A stretch of 64,000 bases of DNA from Adiantum capillus-veneris (lineage: Eukaryota; Streptophyta; Polypodiopsida; Polypodiales; Pteridaceae): positions 16,784,478 to 16,848,477 of the forward strand of contig CM043961.1 in NCBI GenBank assembly GCA_014529385.2, read 5' to 3'. The position numbers and the translations under genes were made by a program. Shown one piece after another: positions 1 through 9,303 of the stretch (position 1 is its first letter; the number at the start of each line of letters is the position of its first letter). The notes below the pieces were generated by a model. The model saw nothing but the letters and a program-made list of their open reading frames with translations. It was not told the DNA's origin and did no database searches.

Positions 1-540
1 CATTCTTGGGACCAAAGTAAGCTCACATCATTTCAAGCAGCCTTGCTGGATTGGAAAAAGGATTACCTTATAGGGTGGGGTGGGCAACATATCACACATT
101 ACATGGTAGGTTGGCATTCTACGTATACAAAAAAAAATTTTAAATTGTACTCAACTGACCATTATGTTTTATTTCAATGCAGCACATAGTGTTCAACCAT
201 GGTCCATATTTTGCCAAGACATACGGTTCACTATCAATATGGTCCACACAAGGCATGGAAAAAACCCACTACATGGCAAGAACAGGTTATTTTAAGCACA
301 CTCAGCATGGGGGAGGAAAAGAAAAGGCCAATAGCCTATTAGAGTTACACCAATGGACTTATAGACGACTATTTCATAGAGCAAGGCAGAAGGAACTTCT
401 TAAGAGTTCAGAAATTACATGGTCTTTACAACACATCCGCAAAGAGAAGAAACAGATGGCTTGGGGAGCATCAAATGCGGCCGAGCGCCATGCGAGGTGG
501 CGCCGGTCACGAGTCAGGAGCAGGAGAAGATGGACCTGAG
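1..540 (+). CDS. 3' part of a spliced gene, unknown family (transposon-like)
   Basis: Two exons join in frame. The first runs off the left edge and ends at 105 at a GTAGGT donor. The second starts at 183 after TTTCAATGCAG and stays open to about 540. The joined product contains THYM-HIVFNHG across the junction, then YGSLSIWSTQGMEK, THYMARTGYF and a THQ/THQHGGG-like TQHGGG motif followed by ELHQWTYRRLF and a basic tail. The glycine-rich turn and the repeated HYM motifs recall uncharacterised transposon-associated proteins, but I cannot name the family. The last part overlaps the 3' end of a convergent gene, so the true stop is uncertain. The 5' part lies outside the window. Confidence 0.45.
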
Positions 541-2271
541 CCCATCGTTTTTATCCTCTTCGATGCACCTCCTTCCTCCTCACTTTGTACCTCTTCGATG
601 TGCAAGCTCTGTAGACGAACTCTTTCCTCTGTTGATGGCAGCATCCCTACGGGCATCATGCGTCTTCTTTCCCTCAGAAACAGCCGCTTATTGTATGGAT
701 CTAATCCTTTCGGGTCTTCAACCCCTGCAGCCAGAGCCTGAGCTGTGTAGGACATGAAATATGGGGCTCTGAGTGCCTGGCACCCATACCCAATGCCAAA
801 TACACAAAGAGCAAATTGTTTTTCAATCAGAATTACTCTTTCTGCGTTTAGTGGGAGGGGGTGCCCACCGCACAATCTTGTAATAGCTTTCATTGCAAAC
901 AGAGGGAACTTTGTATTGTCATCGGAATATTCCTTGTGGTATATTATTATCTACATAATAATTGCAATCAATTTATTAGTCGTAAGTGAGATGAGTACAA
1001 TTGTCAAGTACTTGAATTTATTCTACAAACCTTTTTGTGGTTGAAACGCCCGATGTAGTGAGACAACGTTGCATCCTTGCCTTGGACTCCAGTGACAAGC
1101 CCTTGGCGTGAGCTTCCCGCTCTTCTAAGGAAACTATCGTCATACACTAGCACCTGGCAGCAAAAAAAATTGTTCATGATATTTTGTCACTCGTCCATCT
1201 CTAATACTATATGAATGCTCGAGAAAAGTTACCATCTGATTTTCGTCCATTTCCAGCATCGACCTCCCCCATAAGTGAATAGACTGACTATTCATTACAT
1301 GATCTTCTGGTGCCACGTGTCTACCCATGTTTTCCAAGGCGAGTTGTTTTGTTGTCAATTCAAACTGCTCATCTGTTGGCAAATCGGCCTCTCCGGACTT
1401 TGCCTCATTGAACGTATCTTTAATCAGTTGCGACCCTAAAGTGAACTGTGAGTCACTCACAGCTGTGTCAGCAATAAGATATTGGTCCACTGCATCATCG
1501 TCCACAAACCCATGTTTGCCTCACAAAAATTTGCAATTGCCGCTAGGCATTAGTCCTCCCGTATATTGAACTCATGTATGATATCTGTGAGTAGAATATA
1601 GTGGGTGTCGCCCGCCATAGCAAAGCTGGGAGCACAATTGAGAGGCAAAGTCGCTTCCATACTTGGGCTTTCTTGCCTGCACCCTATTGCTGCATCCGCA
1701 AGAGAAACAAGCGTTAAGCCCGCATCAAAGGTTTCCTTTAGTACCTCTTCCCGCTCTTCTTCTGGATTGAATTGCACCTCCACATCCTCTACCTCTTCCT
1801 CCGGCGCCAATGGACAACTACCGAAAGTTGTTGACTGCGAAGTCTCTGACTCGCCATCCAACTGCAAGTATAAGTAACAGACAAACCCATGGTAGAATTC
1901 CAATAAGAAACATTTTTTTAAGTGCTTCATACACCTGTCTTGTACAAGCAGTGCATTGGAGGGACACTTTTCAAGACAGCGATTCAGTCTCCTTGAAGCA
2001 CTCTTGTCAGGGTCAAGGTCGGCACGGTGCACATATCTCATGCCATCAGCTGTCATGGAATTGTCACAAGTGACTGCCTCATACTTTTGTAAATGGTTTT
2101 GTAGGTACTCAAAGGAGCAATCTATAATCCTCTGTATAGAAAACTCTGCATTGAAAATGCCTGATAGTTCTGGTGCACGGTGATGAGCTCGGGCGTTATA
2201 TAAGAATGTGAATAGTTTTTCTTCACATGTATCCTCGCTCACGTTTGTCTCAAGGACTATGATCCCCATGA
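507..2271 (-). CDS. Multi-exon hypothetical gene, acidic protein
   Basis: At least four coding segments on the - strand connect through plausible splice sites. The first exon follows a TTTTTCTTTCAG acceptor at 2272, with an ATG at 2269, and reads GIIVLETNVSED. An 82-bp intron-like stretch (GTGTATG to ACTTGCAG) separates it from a segment rich in Glu (PEEEVEDVEVQFNPEEEREE). A further segment at about 1505-1226 ends MDENQM before GTAACT. The next exon starts about 1138 (VLVYDDSFLRRAG) and ends NHKK before GTTTGTAG. A last exon after TCCTACACAG encodes an Arg/Glu-rich end with KRIK. No known domain was recognised. Exon ends are approximate. A hairpin array lies directly upstream, in the 5' intron or promoter. 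Confidence 0.45.
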
Positions 2272-2307
2272 CTGAAAGAAAAAGCAAGACAAAACTATTT
2301 GGTGTCA

Positions 2308-2664
2308 TAACAAAGCGAATTTTGGGCCTCGAGTACCCCTCAATGTCCTATTTTGCCTGGTTCGAACCCGTGTGCTCATGTCATAAGAGGTGACATTAGT
2401 TGAGTCAGAACCAAGCGAGTAGGGTACCCAAGAATTTCCGAAGGACCCTCTTCGCTTGGTTCTGTCCCGTGTGCTAAAGTCATAAGAGTTGACGTTAGTT
2501 GAATCAGAACCAAGCGAGTAGGGCTCCCAATAATTTCTGAAGAACTCTATTCGCTTGGTTATGTCCCGTGCGCTAATGTCATAAGTGGTGACGTTAGTTG
2601 AGTCAGTACCAAGCGAGTAGGGCCCCCAAGAATCTCCGAAGGGTTCTATTCGCTTGGTTCTGTC
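2308..2664. repeat. Hairpin array A, 99-bp tandem units
   Basis: Three units start at 2406, 2505 and 2604 (exactly 99 bp apart), with a degenerate fourth to the left. Each unit holds an inverted repeat with left arm cagaACCAAGCGAGTA and a right arm reading TAYTCGCTTGGTTCTG. The arm pairs are 2406-2425/2445-2464, 2505-2520/2548-2563 and 2604-2622/2645-2662. Because 99 is a multiple of 3 the - strand stays open through the array, but the 33-residue repeat has no coding signature and a splice acceptor lies just downstream. Confidence 0.85.
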
Positions 2665-2814
2665 TTGTGGCATTCGGAACATGTGGATAAGAACAGAGCA
2701 TATTATGTTTTTTTTTACCATAAGCGCGAGTTAATAAATTACAAGAGCAAAAAATAATTTACAAGAGGGGTAGCTACACACGACTGCTTCATGACAGTGA
2801 TAGATTTATAGTTC

Positions 2815-3350
2815 ACATAAGGAGTAATTATTCCAACCATGAATGCGATACGGTCACCACATAAGGAGTAATTATTCCAACCATGCATGAGTTTTTACCC
2901 TAACGCACTGGCTTCGGTGCGCACACAGTTAACAACACACAGGAAGGGGAGAGGCAGGGGGAAAGAACCTGTCTCTGCAATATCCAATGGCGCCGAGTTG
3001 GATGGTGATGTTGCAGGCCACCCACAGCAAGAACCAGTAGGGGGGCGATGGCGATGGCGACGTGGCAGCAAAGGACTCGACCCAGTGGAGGTCACTCAAC
3101 GCAGGATCACGAGAACTGGGCAAGGGGAAGAGCACAAAAAATGCAAAGGCGATGGCGAATGCAAGGGCAATCAGCGTCTGACTATAAATGTAGGATCACG
3201 AGAGCTGGCCAAGGGGAAAGGCGCAGAAAAGGCAAAGGCGATGGCGAATGCAAGGGCGATCGGCGTTTGACTCTAAACGCAGGATCACGAGAGTTGGCCA
3301 AGGGGAAGGGCACAAAAAAGGCAAAGGCACGAGAGCTGGCCAGGCAGAAG
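2815..3350. repeat. Short direct repeats and 89-bp tandem repeat
   Basis: A 26-bp direct repeat (ataaggagtaattattccaa and flanks) occurs near 2818 and 2861. From about 3101 a purine-rich 89-bp unit beginning aggatcacgaga is repeated at 3103, 3192 and 3281. The period is not a multiple of three, so the ORFs across it are by-products. Nothing else is visible between 3350 and 3790 apart from ordinary sequence. Confidence 0.75.
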
Positions 3351-3804
3351 GTGCGAGATGGAGATGGAGATGGCAACTACAAGGGTGATTGGTATCTGTC
3401 TGACCCTTAACGGTCACTCAAAAAGGCACATGGGCTGCGCTCTCAAGGACAACCAGTATTAAATGGTCTCAGATTCCCATGCAGTACGATTTACCAACCG
3501 CAATCTCGCGCATAAGTGAAGTTCTCACCCTCCCCGAGGTAAGCATTCTAATTTGAGGCATTACCCCCGCCAAACATCTCAAGTTTCAACTATTCTGCCT
3601 CTTTTCACGTCCTCTACTGTGCATCATTCTAATTAAGTCTACCCCCATCGACGCCACGTGGTAAGCAAACTCCATCACCTCTTACTCTTGCGCATCCTCC
3701 TTCTCTTACTCCTTTTCTGCAGTGCTTCAGCGATGTGGAACTCTACACACAGTGAAGAGGTATGCTACTTACTACCCTTCTACACACTTGTATTTTGTGT
3801 AGTT

Positions 3805-4300
3805 GGTCAGTACCAAGTGAATAAGGTAAAGTCACTTAGTCCGAAGAGCCCTATTCGCTTGGTACTGACCAAAAGAAAAGTTTAGTGATTTTTGCTAGTA
3901 CAGAGGTAGATACTAAACAAATAAGGGGAAGGTAACCCCTGCTTGTTGGGGATTTAGGGTTTTCCTTGCCAAAAACGCCTTTAGATTTCGGTCCCGTGCG
4001 CTATAATTTGCTATAGTTGGTCAGTACCAAGCGAATATGATAAGGTCACCTGGTCCGAAGTGCCCTATTCGCTTGGTACTGACCAAAAGAAAAGTTAAGT
4101 GATGTCTGCTAGTACAGAGGTCAATATTAAGCAAATAAGGGGAAGGTAACCCCTGCTTGTTGCGGATTTAGGGTTTTCCTTGCCAAATATGCCTTTTGAT
4201 TTAGGTCCTGTGCCCTTTAATTTGTTGTAGTTGGTCAGTACCAACCGAATACGGTAAGGTCACCTGGTCCGAAGTGCCCTATTCGCTTGGTACTAACCAA
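3805..4300. repeat. Hairpin array B, 214-bp tandem units
   Basis: Three 19-bp inverted repeats recur exactly 214 bp apart: 3805-3823/3852-3870, 4019-4037/4066-4084 and 4233-4251/4280-4298. The consensus arm is GGTCAGTACCAAGCGAATA, and the middle hairpin is perfect over 19 bp. The loop region (about 28 bp) contains CACCTGGTCCGAAGTGCC. Outside the hairpins the units share aagtgatgtctRctagtaca and aaccctgcttgttg-like segments. Confidence 0.88.
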
Positions 4301-4311
4301 AAGAAAAGTTA

Positions 4312-4562
4312 AGTGATGTCTACTAGTACAGAGGTCAATATTAAGTAAATAAGGGGAAGGTAACCCCTGCTTGTTGTGGATTTAGGGCTTTCTTTTGCAA
4401 AATATGCCTTTTGATTTAATAAGAAAGAAACAAAATAAGTGATGTCTACTAGTACAGAGGTCAATATTAAGTAAATAAGGTCAAGGTAACCCCTGCTTGT
4501 TGCGGATTTAGGGCTTTCTTTTGCAAAATATGCCTTTTGATTTAATAAGAAAGAAACAAAAT
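4312..4562. repeat. Two 125-bp units of array B that lack the hairpin
   Basis: The sequence aagtgatgtctactagtaca recurs at about 4312 and 4437 with the rest of the array B spacer (ggtaacccctgcttgttg, gcaaaatatgccttttgatt). In these units the inverted repeat is replaced by ataagaaagaaacaaaat. They look like the same tandem family after loss, or before gain, of the hairpin module. Confidence 0.7.
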
Positions 4563-4651
4563 TACAACTGAACACCGGGCTTGAGTTAGAAAACACTTCA
4601 GACTTTACAAAGAGTGGCCTATTAATTTCCGGGGGGTTTAGGGTTTAGGGT

Positions 4652-5132
4652 TCACAGCCAGCTGATCTCTTCGCAAAGTATGTTTGCAAAGTTAATGGCC
4701 TCCTCATATTTACTGGCTAGCTCAAGCACTTCATCCTTCATTTCCTGAAGCCAATTAATGATTGCCTCCATAGAGCCATTCTCGGCGAGCAATCGCTGCA
4801 TGTCTTTAGGCCTTCTTGCTTCCAGAGAGTTTTTAAGGATTGAGACCCTCTGCCTGACGATCAGCATTTGCTGCAGCTTCAGGCTAGCATCCTGCACAGA
4901 GCATTTAGCAAGTAAGCTCTTCAAACTACGAGCTTGGAAATTGGGAGCGGAAAGCAAAGAATTACCAGCAACTTACCTCGAGAATAGACTCCCGTGTTGA
5001 CAGCAGCCACTCCCGAGCTGTGTCGGACGAGAACACTAAAGGTAACATCGGGGGAGGGCCTAGGGGGGACCTCATGAGGAGGGCCCGGATGCGGTGTTGC
5101 TGGCACTGCGGGAGTATACCTTGGAAAGGCAT
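4652..5132 (-). CDS. Small two-exon hypothetical helical protein, 131 aa
   Basis: Exon 1 (5132-4977) starts with an ATG at 5132 and ends CTCGAG before a consensus GTAAGT donor. Exon 2 (4891-4652) follows TCTGTGCAG and ends with a stop at 4652. The two join in frame with no internal stop (396 bp). The product begins MAMPFQGILPQ and has a Pro-rich middle and a strongly helical, Leu- and Glu-rich second half (LKLQQMLIVRQRVSILKNSL, MKDEVLELASKYEEAINFA) that probably forms a coiled coil. No family was recognised. It is the only gene in this block without visible damage. It lies between hairpin arrays B and C and runs divergently from the H3-like gene. Confidence 0.55.
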
Positions 5133-5433
5133 CGCCACTATCCTAATCTTCTTTTAATTGTTCTGCAAAACCCTGAGGGAGGTTCTGAAACAATTGCTTC
5201 TTAAATAGACTTTCAAACAAGCCTAAAAAGCAGAGCCTGGGTAGGAGGTTTTATGAGAGGGTGGTACTGCCATGAGGTTTCATGAGAGGTGTACGTGGGA
5301 GAGAGAATCAATGTTATCATCCCCCCGATATTAGGGAGGTGATCGGAGGGAACGACATGACAGTTAGAACCGCATCGATTTAAGATCTCCTTCACATTGC
5401 TTGTAAACCTGTTCGCTTGCCTATACACTTTTT

Positions 5434-5712
5434 GAGGTCACCACTCAGCGAATACGGTATTTTTTTGCAGGGGCTGCCAACCTGTTCGCCTGGTAGTGAT
5501 CCCAGAAAATGTAAGTGATATCTGCTATTACTATTTTTGAAGTCACTACCGAGCGAATAAGGCAAGGCAAACTGTTTCCTATGCACCTATTCGCTTGGTA
5601 GTGACCTCAGAACATATAAGTCATGTCTAACATTACTATTTTCTGAGGTCACTACCGAGCGAATAAGGCAAGGCAATTCTTTCCTATCCATCTTTTCGCT
5701 TGGTACTGACCT
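5434..5712. repeat. Hairpin array C, about 106-bp tandem units
   Basis: Two clear inverted repeats and one degenerate one start at 5434, 5539 and 5645. The arms are GAGGTCACTACCGAGCGAATA (split here as positions 5645-5665) and its complement at 5692-5712, with 5539-5559/5588-5608 for the previous unit. The inner AGCGAATA/TATTCGCT core is the one seen in the other arrays, while the outer stem (GAGGTCACT) is different yet still paired. The array ends 64 bp before the ATG of the H3-like gene. Confidence 0.85.
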
Positions 5713-5775
5713 TTCCTTAAATCTGAAGTCCCTTGTGCTGACAAATAAATTGTCTTTTGGTGTTAATTTGTAGAG

Positions 5776-7797
5776 ATGCCTCGTGTTAAGGCCTGCACTA
5801 GGAGGGCAACAGGTGAATCTTTGAATGCTCAAGCAAGAAGACGTCGATATGAGGCGCACAGAGGTGTACTGCAAGAGCTGTGCAGGATAGAACGACAGGT
5901 TCAACCTGCTATTCCACGTCTCCCTTTCCAGTGAGTAGTGCGGGAGATTTGCGAGCAGTGGAGAGTCGGCATGCGATGGGCCAGCAGTGCACTCATCTGC
6001 CTTCAAGAAATTGTTGAGGACTACCTCGTGGAATTCTTCAGCGATGGATATATCCTGGCTGCCCATGCACACTGGGTCACTATCATGCCGCGGGATTTTG
6101 ATACTCTTCGTAGGCTTCGTTTCCGCTACGATGGGCTGCTTCAGCCAGTACCAATCCGGGATAGTAGAACCATGGATATTCCCAACATCCCCCCTCTCCA
6201 TCCTCGTGCACGACAAACAGAGCCGTCTAGGGCTAAAACAAACAGCAGAAGGACCCGATCACGGGTCGAGAGAAACGACACAGATGGGCAGGCTGAGATA
6301 GCCGTAGAGGGCCAAGAGCAAGCCAGAGTGGACCCCGAGGCAGTCATGGATGAAACAGAGACAGTTATCAAGGATCCAGCTAGACACCAAAATGAGCAAG
6401 TCATGGAGGATCCGCAGCCCACCGTGGATGATGAGGGACAAGAGCAGGTCAGGGTGGAGCCTGAGGCATCCATGGAGCAACCAATATTGAAGGAAAATGA
6501 TCCGGAGCCTGAGGCAGCCAGGGAGCCAGCTCAAGAAAGGGAAGCGCAAGGCTCTGCGTCGGAAGGGCCATCCAACGTATCGGATGAGTCAATTATTTTA
6601 GAGGAAATCAACGACGAGAATGAAGAGGAATTGAGAATTTTGTTGAGCTCCGCACCTCTGCATGCGCATATATAGATGCCTGTAAGGTCAGAGGAGGCCT
6701 GCATTACCAACCTCGATAGAGTAGACTTCATGTGCATGTGCAATTTCATTGACTCGCTCGCAACAAATGAAGTCATCAATGTTGCTTTGTGGTAATTCTC
6801 ATTCTCTTTAATTCTTATGCTCATTAAATGGGTCTCTACCGAGACATGGGTCAATACCAAGAGAGACAGTGGGTAATAAAGTTGAATTTTGGAACTACTC
6901 GCTCGGTATTGACCCATGTCTCTGTGGCCGGTGCCAAGTTTTTCTTTATAATGGTTCACTACCTCAAAGACATGGGTCAATACCAAGCGAATCAGTGGCG
7001 TATGGAATTCGATAGCTGCCCCCTTCGCCTTGTATTGACTCACTTGGTGTTCAAGTCTAATTTTTGCCTTTTTGTTCATGTTAGCCACGCTGTCTCGCTT
7101 CTACCCCCTGAGGTTCAAGAGAAAGTATACGTAATAGATCCGCTGATATCGCCTTATTTGTAGAACAACTCATATTCCTTTTTGAGTCTGATGAACTGGT
7201 TTAGCAGAGTCAACTTTGATCTAGCGTGCTTTCTGGTCACTGCGTACAATTAATCGTGAGTATTTTCTTGCCTTGTAAAAAACATCTTGCATTACGAATC
7301 TCTCCTCATCTTTGATGGTGTCTTTGTAGTGATCATTGGAGTCTGATGTTATTTGACATGGAAGCTAAGATTGTTTACTACGCAAACTCCGGGCAAAGCA
7401 CGGCGTTTCACGGTCGTGTAAAAACGTAAGGTCCATTTGGGTACATTTGGAAAGCAGTGTCTCTTCGTAATGTGTTGCTGACTCTAGTGGTTATGTATGT
7501 AGTGCTGCAAAAAAACTTGTATGTTGTGTAGACCAATATTATGCAGACGCCGCAGAAGTAGAGGAATGGGCTGCACGTCGACGGCAAGAGCAAGACCAGC
7601 AGGAAGCTTCATAGGTGCAAGAAGCATGGGAAGCCATGAAAGAGGCCCATGATTTCGAGCGACGCGAAAGGATGCCCGAGACCAGCGTCCCCAGAGGCAG
7701 AGGTAGCAGCAACCGGAGCAGAGGGGAGGGGACGAGTGGCACAAACCAGGGGAGAGGATAGGGGATGAGTGGCACAAACCGGGGGAGAGGACAGTAG
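5776..7797 (+). pseudogene. Histone H3-like / acidic linker / Ulp1 (C48) protease fusion
   Basis: The ATG at 5776 starts PRVKACTRRATG, which aligns without gaps to the H3 tail: R2, K4, R8, T11 and G12 are kept, K9 is Arg and S10 is Ala. The H3 fold follows (LPFQ at 49-52, VREI, ASSALICLQE, EDYLVEFFSD, VTIMPRDF to about residue 112). An acidic linker with repeated EGQEQ units runs to codon 299. A stop TAG (6673) is followed directly and in frame by a Ulp1-type start (IDSLATNEVINVAL). The exon ends at 6791 before GTAATT. Exon 2 is 7085-7255. From 7330 the frame gives the catalytic-His segment DHWSLMLFDMEAK, then YYANSG. After a probable frameshift comes DSSGYVCSAAKKL, where the catalytic Cys position is Ser. 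In-frame stops lie at 5932 (TGA, at the Arg after LPFQ), 6673, 7161, 7251, 7468, 7612 and 7759. The end is Arg/Gly-rich. H3-fold identity is strong, protease identity good, and the fusion is inferred from frame continuity. Confidence 0.72.
6836..7047. repeat. Hairpin array D inside the intron of the H3-C48 gene
   Basis: Two units about 126 bp apart lie in the intron 6792-7084. The first has arms GAGACATGGGTCAATACC plus AAGAGAG (6841-6870) and ACTCGCTCGGTATTGACCCA with TGTCTC (6894-6922). This is about 29 bp with an 18-bp perfect outer stem. The second (6969-6991 and about 7024-7042) is more degenerate on the right. The inner ACCAAGCGAA core again matches the other arrays. Confidence 0.82.
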
Positions 7798-8263
7798 CTG
7801 GGAAAGGGAGCAAATTACTCTTGACAGATACAACACAATATGTAAAGTTTTGAAACATTGAAAATATACATTTTTGAAACATTGTTTGAGCGCCAAAAAA
7901 TATCTCTGCATTAGTCATTTTGAAGAGTACATCATGGTTTGCATGGCATCAAAGCTCTTTGCGTGCACAAGGTATGTGACCTAGCTTCCGGTGGAAGCAA
8001 TTAAGTGAAGTGTATTTGTTATGGACTCCCTGCACAATGTTGTTTTCTCCTTGTGCCTTGGAATCTGAAAAGAAGAAAAAGTTACATTCAATCATAGTGT
8101 ATTAAAGACAATCAAAATTTATCGATTTAGTAAGCACCTTTCTATTGTTGAGACGGAATGCATACAATTCCGGCAAAAGTGGAAGTTCTTCACATGTAAG
8201 ATCTATCCTGAGCTGTGCCAGAGTTGTGCTTGACATTGTCTCCATCACAGTAAGTAGGCTGTC
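7798..8263. other. Spacer between convergent genes
   Basis: AT-rich sequence downstream of the H3-C48 pseudogene and of the - strand gene that follows. It contains a short near-repeat (tttgaaacattg twice, 7849-7882). No gene, hairpin or RNA was recognised. Confidence 0.5.
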
Positions 8264-9303
8264 TCAAAAGTAGATCTCCATTGATAAAGGTTTGTTCTCA
8301 AGGCTGTTCTCTGTATCTTGGTCGAGTGGAATAAGCTCCCCACTAAGAAGATGATATCTAATATAGTAAAACGATACTAAGAAATTTTGAGAACTTATAA
8401 TGAACTTGCAAATTATGGACTTCTTTTGCAAAATACAGATTTTGTTCTGTGATTGTTTCCTATCCCAGTTATCATCTAAAAAGTCCAAACAGCTCTCAGA
8501 CTTGCAAATGAACATTGTTGCGGTAGTTCTTATTTTCTCATCGAAGAAAAAATCTGCAAACACTTCAAGAGGCATAAATAGTGCGAGCCGAACTATTTTT
8601 GTGGCAATTGAATACTTGAGGGACTTTTGTATATCCTGAAACAACTTATTCCTGAAGCTTTCACTAGTTTGCGAAGTAGGCAGGGACCAATCCTTGCTGT
8701 CAAAGGATGGAAGTGACAAAGGAGCTACACGACCCCAACCAATGGAAGTTCTCGGTTCCACATATGACATATCATAAAAGAAAATTCCATTATCTGCAAG
8801 TTCCTTGTGTTGTCTTCCTCGGTACATTTGCTCACCAATAAATGCATGGAAAGCATCAAAAATCCCAACTATACTCTCAACTGGTTGCCAGTCTGTCCTA
8901 TTCGATGGATAAATATCTGCAACATACCAAAGATGATATCCACCACTTAATATTCGAATATAATCATGCACTAAGCGAGATGCTGAAATAACTTACAGTT
9001 GGGTCGATGCCTTGGAAAACTTGGAGGAGATGTTTGCAACCTTAAGTCTGCATGCTGGAAAGCATGTTGTATGAAGACCTCTTTCACCTGCTTGCTTTGT
9101 GCACACACTTTAAACTCTTTAACTTGACCCTTGAAAGCCTCCACGAAATCATTGCGTTGCCTCCTCTTCCTCCTCCTAGTTTGCAGTAGAACCCAACTTC
9201 TGATAGTTATACGAGATGGAATCCATGCTCGATCGTCTGTAGTATAACTGTTAAAAATACTAACAGAGTCAATGGTAGTGCTAGGCCTTCGAGAAGTAGA
9301 CAT
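8264..9303 (-). CDS. Hypothetical two-part gene, unknown function
   Basis: An ATG at 9303 opens a basic segment (MSTSRRPSTT, then TRRRKRRQRN, a likely nuclear signal) that runs to HRPN at about 8991, where CTGTAAGTT occurs. A second long reading frame begins near 8990-8971 and encodes about 235 residues (HDYIRILSGGYHLWYVADIY, ESIVGIFDAFHAFIGEQMYR, IFFYDMSYVEPRT, ending near 8264). The composition is protein-like, but no domain was recognised. How the two parts join is unclear because no normal-sized intron fits, so a frameshift or unseen splice is possible. It is convergent with the H3-C48 gene. Confidence 0.4.

Noticed and set aside
2305-2721. 138-residue protein with 33-residue repeats on the - strand
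   Set aside because: The frame is open because the 99-bp hairpin unit is a multiple of three. The repeat is better explained as a hairpin array.
5926-5940. 5' splice site CCA|GTGAGT in the H3-like gene
   Set aside because: It matches the donor consensus, but H3 similarity continues in frame directly after the TGA, so an intron here would remove the core fold.
5776-6130. Centromeric histone H3 (CENH3)
   Set aside because: RW and EDYLV resemble CENH3, but loop 1 is not extended, LPFQ is H3-like and the gene sits in an apparent mobile block.
5587-6216. 209-residue - strand frame opposite the H3-like gene
   Set aside because: It is the antisense of a recognisable H3 fold and of hairpin array C.
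2308-7047. CRISPR arrays
   Set aside because: Repeats are long tandem units with hairpins, spacers are not unique, and this is a plant genome.
5776-7797. Alternative genetic code with TAA/TAG read as Gln
   Set aside because: One stop is TGA at an Arg position. The CASP-like gene and the gypsy gene in the same window use normal codes, with TAG as a real stop in the former. C-to-T decay explains all cases.
1140-9303. Definite endogenous giant virus
   Set aside because: Histone-like genes and intergenic hairpins recall giant viruses, but several genes are spliced and no viral hallmark gene is present, so this is kept only as an alternative.
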